From Gammaproteobacteria bacterium (GTDB lineage: Bacteria; Pseudomonadota; Gammaproteobacteria; Coxiellales; Coxiellaceae): a stretch of DNA of 64,000 nucleotides. The stretch is from the NCBI GenBank assembly GCA_026399315.1, contig JAPLRF010000036.1, forward strand, positions 122,571 to 186,570, given 5' to 3'. Made by a program: the position numbers and the translations under genes. Below the pieces are notes generated by a model. It was given only the letters and a program-made list of their open reading frames with translations, ran no database searches and was not told the DNA's origin. Position 1 is the first letter of the stretch; each line of letters begins with the position of its first letter. This document shows positions 36,976-46,084 of this stretch, one piece after another.

Positions 36976-38325
36976 TCAATGATTCTTTGATAATTGCGCC
37001 TTCAACGCCAACAACTGAGCGTCCCTGTCAACACAATAACCATCTCCTTTCGACGCATTAAATTGGTTAACTTGCTCCAAACAATATTGTCTTGCTTGAA
37101 CCAAGGAAATTTTTTCAGCTACGCATCCCCCTTTTCTGAAAACAGGGATTAATAAATCTTTTGAATCAGCGTAATTTGCAGTGCCAAGTGTTTCATGATA
37201 AATAATATCACGCAGCCATTTATTGTTTTCGACAATTCTTTTTACCTGTAAAATACCGGGATCGCTTGTTTTAACGTTATTTTCAGATATTTTTAATTTA
37301 TATTGCCATGCGTTATTTTTTTTAATTGCACCCAACTTATAAACCATGTCTAGCGCAGGTTGTTCATAGGATGTTGATAAATGCGTACCAATCCCCCAAC
37401 CGTCAATCGGGGCTTTCGCTGATTTTAATGCTAATAAGCGATCTTCATTGATATCACCACTGGCATAAATTTTCGTGTCAATTAATCCCGCTTGATTTAA
37501 TTTTTCACGCGACACAAAAGACAATTGCGCTAAATCACCAGAATCCAAACGAATTCCTTTCAATTGCTGACCTTGTGCTTTTAATTTTTTGCCCACAGCA
37601 ATGGCATGGTCAACACCCTGTAATGTGTTATATGTATCTACCAATAAAATAACGTTCTCTGGAATTAAACGCGCGTATTCTTCAAAGGCCGTTAATTCAT
37701 TGTCAAATGTCATCACCCAGCTATGTGCCATCGTGCCGACAACAGGAACAGCAAAACGCTGGCCCGCGAGCATATTTGATGTGCCATCAAAGCCTCCTAA
37801 ATACGCAGCCCTGCTTGCCGTTAATCCGCCGTTCGGGCCTTGTGAGCGCCGCAAACCGAATTCAAATAAAACATCATTGCCTGCAATGCTTCGCATGCGA
37901 GACGCTGTTGTTGCCACAGCAGAAGAAAAATTAATTAAATTAATTAAAGGGGTTTCTAATAATTGACATAAAATTAACGGTGCTTTGATTCGCAACAGTG
38001 GTTCATTTCCAAAAACAACTGAACCTTCAGGTATGGCGTCAATCTCACCTGTAAAACGCAGTGTTTTTAAATAAGATAAGAAATCAGTCGAAAAAACAGG
38101 GTTTTTCAATGATTCTAAATAATCAATATCATCGTCTGTAAAATGAAATTGATTTAAATAATCGATAACGGACTGTAAACCAGAAGCAATAACATAATCG
38201 CCCCTTCGTGGATTACGACGAAAAAACAAATGGAAGACGGCTTCGTCATCATGAATACCCATTTGCCAATAACCATAAGCCATGGTCATCTGGTAAAAAT
38301 CAGTCAAGAGTGCGGAATTATCCAT
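36976..38325 (-). CDS. pncB: Nicotinate phosphoribosyltransferase
   Basis: PncB makes nicotinate mononucleotide from nicotinate and PRPP; NadD then adenylylates it. The 449-residue protein begins with the characteristic LLTDFYQMTMAYGYW and contains the FRRNPRRGDYVIASGL, EFGLRRSQGPNG and SGDLAQLS segments that line the active site. It belongs to the longer class of the family. It lies upstream of pncA on the same strand with a repeat copy between, so pncB-pncA-alr could be one transcript. Confidence 0.93.
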   Translation of the reverse strand: MDNSALLTDFYQMTMAYGYWQMGIHDDEAVFHLFFRRNPRRGDYVIASGLQSVIDYLNQFHFTDDDIDYLESLKNPVFSTDFLSYLKTLRFTGEIDAIPEGSVVFGNEPLLRIKAPLILCQLLETPLINLINFSSAVATTASRMRSIAGNDVLFEFGLRRSQGPNGGLTASRAAYLGGFDGTSNMLAGQRFAVPVVGTMAHSWVMTFDNELTAFEEYARLIPENVILLVDTYNTLQGVDHAIAVGKKLKAQGQQLKGIRLDSGDLAQLSFVSREKLNQAGLIDTKIYASGDINEDRLLALKSAKAPIDGWGIGTHLSTSYEQPALDMVYKLGAIKKNNAWQYKLKISENNVKTSDPGILQVKRIVENNKWLRDIIYHETLGTANYADSKDLLIPVFRKGGCVAEKISLVQARQYCLEQVNQFNASKGDGYCVDRDAQLLALKAQLSKNH

Positions 38326-38334
38326 AAATTGCCT

Positions 38335-39585
38335 TTACTTAATTGATTTTCTTAATGCCAACAAGAAAAATAATCCGATGATTAAATATAGGGGCAGCAA
38401 AATCATCGCAATATGATAATCATTTGTACTGAAATACAATATCCCATTCAATTTTTTTCCGTGTCCAAAAATATCCAACAATTTTCCGAGTAAAGGTTCA
38501 GTAAAGGTGCCAATTAAGGCATCTCCCGTATTAATCAATGCCACCACGGTTGCCGTCATCGTCAATGCATTAATGTCTTTGCCGACAGCAAAAACAAGCA
38601 TAAATGCGCCCGTCCCCAATCCAAACAAAAACAAAAATATTCCTTCCAGTGTACGCGAGATATCATGGAAATAAAGCGCGGCAATCAATGCAAATAACGA
38701 CAACAGTAAGCCAAAAAGCAAAACGTAGAATCGATCACGGCAACGATCTGAAATAAAGCCAAACAATGGCGCACCGATTGCCAACCCTAAAAATGACATG
38801 GAACTTAACATGGCTGCATCAGGTTTTGTTAAATGATAAGCCGTTTCTAAAAAAGAATCGCCCCACAACCCTGCAAAAACAGCCAATGGCGAAAATGCCA
38901 ATCCACTGTAAAACATGAGATACCAATTGGGTTTGAATTTTAAAACAGTGATCATGTCGCGAAAATTTAAATTGGTGTCGGATTTTACATGGCCCGCTAA
39001 ATGCTTTGTGTCACTTCGAACAAACACATAAAATAAAACAGCTAAACCAATTCCGAAAATACCGCAATAATACAAGCTGGATTGCCAACCCCAATGCACA
39101 ACCATCAATGCAAACGGCAGCTGACCACACATAGAGCCGATCATGGCAGCACTAGCCAATAAACCACTCACAAAAGCAAATTTTTCGGGTTTAAACCACA
39201 CGGCAGCAATTTTCATATAACTGACCGTGGCAAAAGCTGCGCCAGCACCAATTAAGGCGCGCGCACACGCTGCCTCATAGAATGTCGTTGCTTTTGAAAA
39301 CCAAATTGCGCCAAAAGCGCAAGATAAAATGGCCAGCGCTGTTAAAAAACGCGTACCCAATTTATCCAACAGCGGGCCCGCAAATAATTGAATAACCAAA
39401 TAGGAATAAAAAAACATAGCGACGAGATTACCCAACGAAGCGCCATCTAAATGAAATCGCATCATTAATGTATGCGTAATAACACTGGGGGATATTTGTA
39501 AAACGTATTTGTAAAATAAAAATAAAGCGCAGAAAGCAATAGCAACCCACGGATAGGTTTTTGATTTAAAAAATGTTGAGTTCAT
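38335..39585 (-). CDS. Major facilitator superfamily transporter
   Basis: A 416-residue inner-membrane carrier with 12 predicted helices. The loop 2-3 motif LLDKLGTR and its counterpart FGFISDRCRDR in the second half mark the MFS fold. The opening YKYVLQISPSVITHTLMMRF, with FYSYLVIQLFAGPLLD, resembles the MFS proteins abundant in Legionella and Coxiella, which include the Pht transporters of amino acids and nucleosides. The substrate cannot be told. It precedes pncB by 9 bp on the same strand, so a link with nicotinate or precursor uptake is possible but unproven. Confidence 0.85.
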   Translation of the reverse strand: MNSTFFKSKTYPWVAIAFCALFLFYKYVLQISPSVITHTLMMRFHLDGASLGNLVAMFFYSYLVIQLFAGPLLDKLGTRFLTALAILSCAFGAIWFSKATTFYEAACARALIGAGAAFATVSYMKIAAVWFKPEKFAFVSGLLASAAMIGSMCGQLPFALMVVHWGWQSSLYYCGIFGIGLAVLFYVFVRSDTKHLAGHVKSDTNLNFRDMITVLKFKPNWYLMFYSGLAFSPLAVFAGLWGDSFLETAYHLTKPDAAMLSSMSFLGLAIGAPLFGFISDRCRDRFYVLLFGLLLSLFALIAALYFHDISRTLEGIFLFLFGLGTGAFMLVFAVGKDINALTMTATVVALINTGDALIGTFTEPLLGKLLDIFGHGKKLNGILYFSTNDYHIAMILLPLYLIIGLFFLLALRKSIK

Positions 39586-40064
39586 GATATGGCTCGCAAT
39601 ATTATTAGTGATATTTTAGGCGTGTTTTGCATGATCTTTCCCCCACCCTAGTGCGCAAAACAAATGCACTAAAGCAGGCGAATCACCACGACGACAATAC
39701 GAATAATGACGGAAATATTTTTAACGCAGCGAAGGCGTAGCTTGAAGATTTTTGCTTGCTCACCAAAACGGTTCATGACAACCCGATCTCAAAAATTAAA
39801 GTTTCGAGATGCTAGCATTCCAGCATGGCAAAATCAATTGATTCAAGAATTTCAACCGGGGCGCCCGCATTAAAATTTAAACAAATTATAATGTTATCGC
39901 TTTGTTCCGTTCGTTTACTGCTCAGGTGAGGAGTGTGTTTGGAAAGACGTCGTAAACCCCTCCATGGGGACTCGAGATTAGCATCCAAAGCCAATTTATC
40001 ATTCCTTATTGTTTTATTTCTTACGCCTGATTGTTAAAGTTGTTCGAATTTTAATCCGAGCACT
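39586..40064. other. 479-bp stretch without a supported gene
   Basis: It lies between the MFS gene and a small secreted-protein gene, both on the reverse strand. A truncated repeat head, read on the reverse strand as TTTTGCGCACTAGGG, is at about 39647-39662. A 60-codon reverse frame (39812-39994) has no ribosome site and no recognised homology. CCCCTCCATGGGG near 39956 can form a short hairpin. An unrecognised RNA gene is possible, but I cannot support one. Confidence 0.5.
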
Positions 40065-40472
40065 CTAAGAATTTTGACTGGCATTGGCCGCCGGTTTCGG
40101 GTATTCAACACACTTAGAGTCACAAATTTGCTGTGAGCGTTCTTGCAAGCAAGGGCTAGAACCATACTCCTGATAGCAACGATAACCCATCGCACGCAAG
40201 TAGTCGGCGGTATCTGGATTATTGGTGATGCGTTCCATTTCACGCGGGTAAATATGAAAGCCGTAACGCCCCGGCTTTACGCAACGATAAGGGCCGGTGC
40301 GTAAGGATTCACGCTGCGTACAAAATACTTTGTTATAACACACCTCTTTCCATTTTAGACAGGTTGCGTACTCAGGGGATTCCGCTTCAGGGTTATCGGT
40401 GAATGCAAAAGCAAAGGAAATAGGCAGCGTTAATGCTGCGGAAAACAAGATCGCTTTTATGCCCTTTTTCAT
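40065..40472 (-). CDS. Small Cys-rich secreted protein
   Basis: The ATG at 40472 (MKKGIKAILFSAAL) has AAGGA upstream. The 135-residue precursor has a typical Sec signal peptide, probably cleaved after AFAFA or close to it. The mature part holds eight cysteines, enough for four disulfides, spaced as in CLKWKEVCYNKVFC and later RCVK, RCYQ, PCLQ, ICDSKC. No family was recognised. It should be periplasmic or exported and would depend on the Dsb-type proteins encoded at 52.4-53.5 kb. It is divergent from prpC. Confidence 0.75.
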   Translation of the reverse strand: MKKGIKAILFSAALTLPISFAFAFTDNPEAESPEYATCLKWKEVCYNKVFCTQRESLRTGPYRCVKPGRYGFHIYPREMERITNNPDTADYLRAMGYRCYQEYGSSPCLQERSQQICDSKCVEYPKPAANASQNS

Positions 40473-40546
40473 TAACGCAAATCCTTTTATCAAATTAATT
40501 TAATGCTACAATAGCTTTTTTTTGGATTCGGAATCAAGGAAATCAC

Positions 40547-41659
40547 ATGGCAACAGAACAAGGCGCAGGATTAGCTGGAACAGTGGCGGGACAATCTGCC
40601 ATCTCAATGGTGGGTTTTGAAGAAACAGGATTACATTATCGTGGTTATGAAATTCATGATCTTGTTAAGTATTCTACATTTGAAACAGTTGCTTATTTGT
40701 TAATATACGGCAAATTACCCGACAAAATTCAATTAGATAATTACATTAACACCTTAATTTCTTTGCGCACATTACCAGAGTCACTAAAAAAAGTATTAGA
40801 ATTGATTCCCGTGATCACCCATCCCATGGACGTATTACGCACTGCGTGCTCTTTTCTGGGTAATTGCGAACCTGAAACAAAAAACAATGATCAAGTAAAA
40901 ATCGCCAATCGTTTAATCGCTTGTTTTCCAGGTGTTTTGATGTACTGGTTTCATTATCATCACAATCATAAAAAAATAAACACTGAATTGACCGACAGAA
41001 CGACTGGCGAATATTTTTTGCATTTGTTACATGAAAAAAAACCAGATGATTTGCAAGCGCATGTTGTCAATACATCCTTAATTTTATATGCCGAACATGA
41101 ATTTAATGCATCCACTTTTGCAGCACGCGTTACCGCCGCAACCTTATCTGATTTTTATTCTTGTATTTGCAGCGGCATTGGCACCTTACGCGGACCCTTG
41201 CACGGCGGCGCCAATGAACAAGCCTTGAAATTAATTTTACAGTTTTCATCTGTTGCACAAGCTGAAGTTGGCGTTAAGGAAATGTTGGCGCAGAAGAAAT
41301 TAATCATGGGATTTGGCCATCGCGTCTATAAAAACGGCGACCCGCGTTCTGATATCATTAAAGCAGTATCAAAAAAATTGGCGATCGCAACAGGTGATAA
41401 AGTCGTTTACCCTGTTTCTGAAGCGATTGAAAAATTGATTATGAACGAGAAAAAAATGTTTCCCAATTTGGATTTTTACAGCGCTTCTGCGTATCATTTC
41501 TGCGGCATTCCTATTGAACTATTCACGCCGATTTTTGTCTTTGCGCGAACAGCCGGCTGGTCTGCACACATTATGGAGCAACGTTCTAACAATAAATTAA
41601 TTCGGCCTGCGTCGGAATACACGGGGCCAGCACCAAGGGAATATCCTCATGGCATTTGA
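40547..41659 (+). CDS. prpC: 2-methylcitrate synthase
   Basis: PrpC condenses propionyl-CoA with oxaloacetate in the methylcitrate cycle. The 370-residue protein has citrate-synthase motifs: [20 protein letters not shown], the histidine in [24 protein letters not shown], and [15 protein letters not shown]. The short N-terminus without the extension of gram-negative GltA and the [15 protein letters not shown] segment favour PrpC over citrate synthase. The gene has an AAGGAA ribosome site and overlaps prpD by 11 bp. Confidence 0.9.
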   Translation: MATEQGAGLAGTVAGQSAISMVGFEETGLHYRGYEIHDLVKYSTFETVAYLLIYGKLPDKIQLDNYINTLISLRTLPESLKKVLELIPVITHPMDVLRTACSFLGNCEPETKNNDQVKIANRLIACFPGVLMYWFHYHHNHKKINTELTDRTTGEYFLHLLHEKKPDDLQAHVVNTSLILYAEHEFNASTFAARVTAATLSDFYSCICSGIGTLRGPLHGGANEQALKLILQFSSVAQAEVGVKEMLAQKKLIMGFGHRVYKNGDPRSDIIKAVSKKLAIATGDKVVYPVSEAIEKLIMNEKKMFPNLDFYSASAYHFCGIPIELFTPIFVFARTAGWSAHIMEQRSNNKLIRPASEYTGPAPREYPHGI

Positions 41660-43046
41660 TTCAATCATTCAGCAAATCACAGATTACGTATGTGATTACA
41701 AAATCGAAAGCGAAATCGCTATTAATACGGCTTATTATGATTTACTCGACAGCATCGCTTGCGCTTTAATGGCGTTGAAATTTCCCGCTTGCACAAAATT
41801 ATTAGGGCCAATTGTGCCGGGCGCTTCTTTGAAAAATGGCGCGCGCGTTCCCGGCACTGATTTTGAGCTAGACCCTGTTCAAGCTGCTTTTAATATTGGC
41901 ACACTGATTCGTTGGTTGGATTTCAATGATACTTTTCTGGCTGCGGAATGGGGACATCCCTCCGATAATTTGGGCGGTATCTTAGCGGTTTGTGATTACT
42001 TAAACCGCTGTGAAGGAAAAAATTTTACCGTTCACGATATTTTAATTGCCATGATTAAAGCACATGAAATTCAAGGCGTGCTGGCGTTAGACAATAGCTT
42101 TAATCGCGTTGGGCTAGACCACGTCATTTTAGTGAAAGTCGCGACCACCGCAGTTGTCTCACATTTATTAGGCTGCACACGCGATCAAATTAATAACGCC
42201 GTTTCCAATGCCTTTGTAGATGGCCAATCGTTGCGAACCTATCGCCATGCACCGAATACCGGCTCACGGAAATCATGGGCTGCGGGTGATGCAACCTCAC
42301 GCGGCGTGCGCTTAGCCTTAATGGCCCGCTTGGGTGAAATGGGCTACCCTTCTGTTTTAAGCGCTAAAACATGGGGTTTTTATGATGTGTCTTTTAAAGG
42401 AAAACCTTTTTCATTGCAACGGCCTTTTGGCACTTACGTGATGGAAAATATTTTATTTAAAATTTCATTTCCAGCGGAATTTCATGCGCAAACCGCTGTT
42501 GAATGCGCTATGCAATTACATCCTTTAGTCAAAGACAAGCTTGATCAAATTGAGCGTATCGAAGTGCGAACACAAGAGCCCGCCATGCGCATTATCAGCA
42601 AGCAAGGGCCGCTTAATAATCCCGCTGATCGTGATCACTGTTTGGAATATATGATTGCCGTGCCTTTAATTTACGGTGAATTAACGGCTGAGCATTATGA
42701 AAATCACATTGCCATGAACCCACAAATTGATTTATTACGCAGTAAAATGCACGTAGTTGAAGACAAGCAAATGAGTGTTGATTATTTGGACCCTGAAAAA
42801 AGGTCGATTGGGAATGCGGTTAAAATTGTTTTTAACGATGGTACCGCAACAGAAGAAGTGGTTATTGATTACCCGATTGGCCACAAACGTCGACGAATGG
42901 AGGGTATTCCATTGTTAATAAATAAATTTGAAGTGGCGGTTAAAAATCATTATTCAGCAGAAAAAGCGGATCAGATTATTACGTTGTGTTTGGACCAAAA
43001 AAGATTGAAGCTGTTATTGGCAAGTGATTTCACTAGAACGTTATAA
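41649..43046 (+). CDS. prpD: 2-methylcitrate dehydratase
   Basis: PrpD converts 2-methylcitrate to 2-methyl-cis-aconitate. The 465-residue protein is a MmgE/PrpD-family member with the conserved [20 protein letters not shown] segment near 95-114, [20 protein letters not shown] and [15 protein letters not shown]. It overlaps prpC by 11 bp. The third enzyme, methylisocitrate lyase PrpB, is not next to them. A hairpin follows the stop. Confidence 0.92.
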   Translation: MAFDSIIQQITDYVCDYKIESEIAINTAYYDLLDSIACALMALKFPACTKLLGPIVPGASLKNGARVPGTDFELDPVQAAFNIGTLIRWLDFNDTFLAAEWGHPSDNLGGILAVCDYLNRCEGKNFTVHDILIAMIKAHEIQGVLALDNSFNRVGLDHVILVKVATTAVVSHLLGCTRDQINNAVSNAFVDGQSLRTYRHAPNTGSRKSWAAGDATSRGVRLALMARLGEMGYPSVLSAKTWGFYDVSFKGKPFSLQRPFGTYVMENILFKISFPAEFHAQTAVECAMQLHPLVKDKLDQIERIEVRTQEPAMRIISKQGPLNNPADRDHCLEYMIAVPLIYGELTAEHYENHIAMNPQIDLLRSKMHVVEDKQMSVDYLDPEKRSIGNAVKIVFNDGTATEEVVIDYPIGHKRRRMEGIPLLINKFEVAVKNHYSAEKADQIITLCLDQKRLKLLLASDFTRTL

Positions 43047-43053
43047 CAGATAC

Positions 43054-43090
43054 CCCTCCCCATTTTCAGGAGGGAGGATTATATCTTTTT
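43054..43090. terminator. Possible terminator between convergent genes
   Basis: CCCTCC (43054-43059) pairs with GGAGGG (43069-43074) around a nine-base loop; a T run follows at 43084-43089. The T run is 9 bases from the stem, so the match is imperfect. It lies just after prpD and before the 3' end of the convergent gene. Confidence 0.35.
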
Positions 43091-43127
43091 TAACAGCTTA
43101 ATTTTGGTTTTGGCCAAAAGGGTCGCT

Positions 43128-43646
43128 TTAAGGCACCCATATTATAGTCAATGATAAAGCAGTACAGTTTGCCGCCGTAAGTGCTGTATTACTAGCGCTA
43201 GTAGCGGCCGCATGTGGTGCACTTACAGATATCGACCCCATACTAGAAGGCGTGCAAATCATAAGCTCCCCTGAATATGGGGCAGTACAAACTAAAGAGC
43301 CGGGATACGAAGTTGAACTTCCCCATGAATTGCAACCTATTGCATATGCCGCAGGAATATAAGCCACAGCGCAAGCAGATTTATATTTATGCTTCGGACA
43401 GGAGCTAGTAGTACATACCGGCGAAGTTGCAGCCTGACTTGCATTCTGAGTGTTAATCACCTTCACATTTGAGTTAGCGATATCATAAGTGCACCTGTAT
43501 TGATTACCGTTAGTTGTCGTGCAGGTAGATTTAGTGTGATTATCTTCGCTAGTCCAACTTTCAGCAACACCGCAATCAGCAGCAGCAGCCCCACCCACCA
43601 TTGACACACCCGCCACCAGCAAACACGCACTCACTAGTTTTTTCAT
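43128..43646 (-). CDS. Secreted Cys/Ser/Thr-rich protein
   Basis: A 172-residue precursor with a clear signal peptide (MKKLVSACLLVAGVSMVGGA, cleavage probably after AAA before DCGV). The mature part holds ten cysteines and many Ser, Thr and Ala, with little charge. No family was recognised. AAGGAGT lies before the ATG. It is a second small disulfide-rich exported protein in the window besides the one at 40065. It may be periplasmic, outer membrane or released. Confidence 0.75.
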   Translation of the reverse strand: MKKLVSACLLVAGVSMVGGAAAADCGVAESWTSEDNHTKSTCTTTNGNQYRCTYDIANSNVKVINTQNASQAATSPVCTTSSCPKHKYKSACAVAYIPAAYAIGCNSWGSSTSYPGSLVCTAPYSGELMICTPSSMGSISVSAPHAAATSASNTALTAANCTALSLTIIWVP

Positions 43647-43736
43647 GACTTACTCCTTAATGTTAAATAAAAGCGCAATCTTATGCTTCTTACTATAGGC
43701 CGCATTCATTAAATTGCCAACCCCCGCATCGTACGC

Positions 43737-43765
43737 TTGCCAACAGGCTGATTCTCCGCTATTCT
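43737..43765 (+). promoter_or_regulatory. Possible rpmE promoter
   Basis: TTGCCA at 43737, a 17-bp spacer and TATTCT at 43760 fit a sigma-70 promoter moderately (9 of 12 bases). TCCGC-TATTCTTT-GCGGA at 43755-43772 overlaps it and could form a small hairpin in DNA or the leader. Confidence 0.35.
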
Positions 43766-43802
43766 TTGCGGAAATTTTGTCTTATTACGTTAGGAAATGA
43801 CC

Positions 43803-44027
43803 ATGAAAGCTGATATCCATCCAAAATATGAAGAAGTTGTTGTTACTTGCAGCTGCGGCCACACATTCAATACCCATTCTACCTATGGCAGAAGCGACCT
43901 GCATTTAGACGTCTGCTCTGCATGCCATCCGTTTTACACTGGCCAGCAAAAATTGGTTGATACATCGGGCCGTGTTGAAAAATTCAAACAAAAATACGCA
44001 CGCAAAGAAAAGAAAGACGCTGCTTAA
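43803..44027 (+). CDS. rpmE: 50S ribosomal protein L31, zinc-binding form
   Basis: L31 bridges the large and small ribosomal subunits. The ATG at 43803 ([12 protein letters not shown]) has TTAGGAAA eight bases upstream and is preferred to one two codons earlier. The 74-residue protein carries the zinc ligands C16, C18, C37 and C40 in CSCGH and [10 protein letters not shown]; this is the form normally replaced by a Cys-free paralogue when zinc is scarce. A basic tail ([12 protein letters not shown]) ends it. It stands alone. Confidence 0.96.
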   Translation: MKADIHPKYEEVVVTCSCGHTFNTHSTYGRSDLHLDVCSACHPFYTGQQKLVDTSGRVEKFKQKYARKEKKDAA

Positions 44028-44074
44028 TTGCATTTAACGATAAACGCTGGAGCCACGCCTGAATCTTGCGACGC

Positions 44075-44110
44075 ACCATCAGAAGCGAGTGGCGGTAGCC
44101 CTCGCGCAAA
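44075..44110. repeat. Hairpin repeat between rpmE and dusA
   Basis: Read on the reverse strand: TTTGCGCGAG-GGC, loop TACC, GCC-(A)-CTCGC, TTCTGATGGT. The bulged base is A here and G in the copies at 3603 and 3734. It ends one base before the dusA stop and lies just after rpmE. Confidence 0.88.
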
Positions 44111-44111
44111 T

Positions 44112-45092
44112 CTAGCCTGGCAAACCCCGAGGGGCATTATTTTCAATCGCCCTAATCAACTGACGGTCATCACGCGACCCTTCACTCAACAATCTCCTCC
44201 AGGTTCGCGCACCCGGTTCCCCCTGATACAACCCAATTAAATGCCTTGTCATGTGACGCATCGGCACGCCATTTGCATATTCACGTAAAATATAAGGGAA
44301 ATAATTGGCAACTATTTTTTCTCGCGTTACCCCCCCCGCATTATTTTCAGCCTTATAAAATAGCGCATCCACATCCGCCAACCAAAATGGATTGGAACAG
44401 ATGATACGACCTAACATTACGCCATCTACATGCTTCAAATGTTCTGTCACGTCACTTTTATCCGTGATGCCACCATTAATAATTATTTTTAATTGCGGGA
44501 AAAGTTTCTTTAATTGATACACGCGATCATATTGCAAAGGCGGAATTTCACGGTTTTCTTTTGGGCTTAATCCTTTCAACCACGCTTTTCGCGCATGCAT
44601 AATAAACGTAGTGCAGCCTGCTTCCATAACCTTGCCGATAAATTCATGTAAAAAAGCGTCACTGTCAAATTCATCCACACCCAAACGGGTTTTAACTGTT
44701 ACGGGAATAGACGTGCTTTCTTTCATGGCGCTAATACAAAGCGCAACCAAATCAGGTTCTTTCATTAATGCAGCGCCAAAACAGCCGCTCTGAACGCGTT
44801 CACTGGGGCAGCCAACATTCAGATTGATTTCATCATAGTGAAAGCCCGCGGCGATTTTACAAGCTTCTGAGAGCTGCAATGGGTCAGACCCACCCAGTTG
44901 CAGGGCAATAGGATGCTCTTGATCTGAAAAAGCCAATAAATAATGACGATCACCGTGAATAATCGCTTGTGCGGTCACCATTTCAGTATACAAAACAGTT
45001 TGTTGAGAGATAATTCTTAATAAGTATCGAAAATGGCGATCGGTATATGCCATCATCGGGGCAACGCAGATTGTATGGTTTAGGGTTTTCAT
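44112..45092 (-). CDS. dusA: tRNA-dihydrouridine(20/20a) synthase DusA
   Basis: A flavoenzyme of 326 residues that reduces U20/U20a in the tRNA D-loop with NADPH. The start MKTLNHTICVAPMMAYTDRHFR is the family's FMN-binding beginning; the conserved cysteine C95 in NVGCPSERVQ acts as the proton donor. KTRLG (about 136), HARKAWLKGLSP, and INGGI complete the TIM barrel, with a helical RNA-binding end after 240. Length and motifs separate it from DusB and DusC. A repeat copy abuts its stop. Confidence 0.94.
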   Translation of the reverse strand: MKTLNHTICVAPMMAYTDRHFRYLLRIISQQTVLYTEMVTAQAIIHGDRHYLLAFSDQEHPIALQLGGSDPLQLSEACKIAAGFHYDEINLNVGCPSERVQSGCFGAALMKEPDLVALCISAMKESTSIPVTVKTRLGVDEFDSDAFLHEFIGKVMEAGCTTFIMHARKAWLKGLSPKENREIPPLQYDRVYQLKKLFPQLKIIINGGITDKSDVTEHLKHVDGVMLGRIICSNPFWLADVDALFYKAENNAGGVTREKIVANYFPYILREYANGVPMRHMTRHLIGLYQGEPGARTWRRLLSEGSRDDRQLIRAIENNAPRGLPG

Positions 45093-45167
45093 GGGCGAGA
45101 TGATAGCAAATAAAGCGGTTTGTTACGATAAGCAGGGGGTATAAATGTGTTGCAGCTGGTGCATCGC

Positions 45168-45303
45168 TGGATTTGCGCGAGGGCTGCCGCCGCTCGCTTC
45201 TGATAGTTTATTGCTGGATTTGTGCAGGGCTACCACCGCCACTCACCTTGGATGATTCGTCGCTGGATTCGTGTGGGGTCTATGCCATCTGATGATTCAT
45301 CGC
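45168..45303. repeat. Three decaying tandem hairpin repeat units
   Basis: Units beginning GCTGGATTTGCGCGAGGG, GCTGGATTTGTGCAGGG and GCTGGATTCGTGTGGGG follow each other at about 45-bp spacing. The first has an intact hairpin (GCGAG-GGC-TGCC-GCC-G-CTCGC, TTCTGATAG tail); the second and third are progressively degraded. The tail TGATGATTCGTCGCTGG marks this subtype, also seen at 3734 and 44075. Confidence 0.8.
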
Positions 45304-45310
45304 CAGCTTG

Positions 45311-46084
45311 CTACGATCGCAACCGCGGACTTTTCCTCAATAACTGTAGCGCATAAAAAAAAGAGCATACGGTGGATAGAAACAAAATAAGCAAGGCAAC
45401 AACAATGTTGCTATTGGTGATCCCCAAAATACTGTATCGAAAAATATCGACGATATATAAAATCGGATTAAAATAAGCCAAGGTGTGCCATATGCCGGGC
45501 AGCATATTCACCGAGAAAAAAACACCGCCCAAATAGGTTAACGGTGTTAGCACAAAAGACGGCACCCAAGAAACATCATCAAAATTACGCGCAAAAATAG
45601 CATTAACAATACCTGCTGTGGCAAAAAAAACAGAGGTCAATAACACAATAAATAACATCAGCCAAATATGCTGCAGCGTTAGATGCGTAAACAGTAAAGC
45701 GATGGCCGTCACAATAATGCCAACAAGCAAGGCTCTCATCACAGCACCACTGACAAAACCCAGCAAGATAATAACATTGGGCATGGGTGAAATGAGTATT
45801 TCTTCAATGCTGCGCTGAAACTTCATGCCAAAAAAAGAAGAGGATGAGTGAATATAACTGTTTGTAATAATCGACATCATAATTAAACCGGGCACAATAT
45901 ATTGCATATACGTAAAACCATGCAAAGGATGAATTTGCGAGCCAACCAACTTTCCAAAAATTAAAAAATATAACGTCATGGTAATAGCGGGCGGCATAAT
46001 GGTTTGTGGCCATATACGAAAAACGCGGGTTAATTCTTTGATGATTAATGTTTGATAGGCAATTAACATTTGACGTGGTGTCAT
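45311..46084 (-). CDS. yadH: ABC-2 type permease, YadH-like
   Basis: The membrane subunit of an ABC exporter, 257 residues with six helices. ABC-2 family marks include PPAITMTLYFLIFG near the first helix, the conserved MQYIVPGLIMMSIITNSY, the coupling-helix region FQRSIEEILISPMP, and ARNFDDVSWVPSFVLTPLTYLGGVFF. Size and motifs match E. coli YadH (256 aa). Its ATG overlaps the stop of the ATPase gene by 4 bp. The substrate of YadGH is not known. Confidence 0.9.
   Translation of the reverse strand: MTPRQMLIAYQTLIIKELTRVFRIWPQTIMPPAITMTLYFLIFGKLVGSQIHPLHGFTYMQYIVPGLIMMSIITNSYIHSSSSFFGMKFQRSIEEILISPMPNVIILLGFVSGAVMRALLVGIIVTAIALLFTHLTLQHIWLMLFIVLLTSVFFATAGIVNAIFARNFDDVSWVPSFVLTPLTYLGGVFFSVNMLPGIWHTLAYFNPILYIVDIFRYSILGITNSNIVVALLILFLSTVCSFFYALQLLRKSPRLRS

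Noticed and set aside
39812..39994. Reverse ORF of 60 codons in the 39.6-40.0 kb gap
   Set aside because: No ribosome site, no recognised homology and a chance-length frame; left as unassigned sequence.
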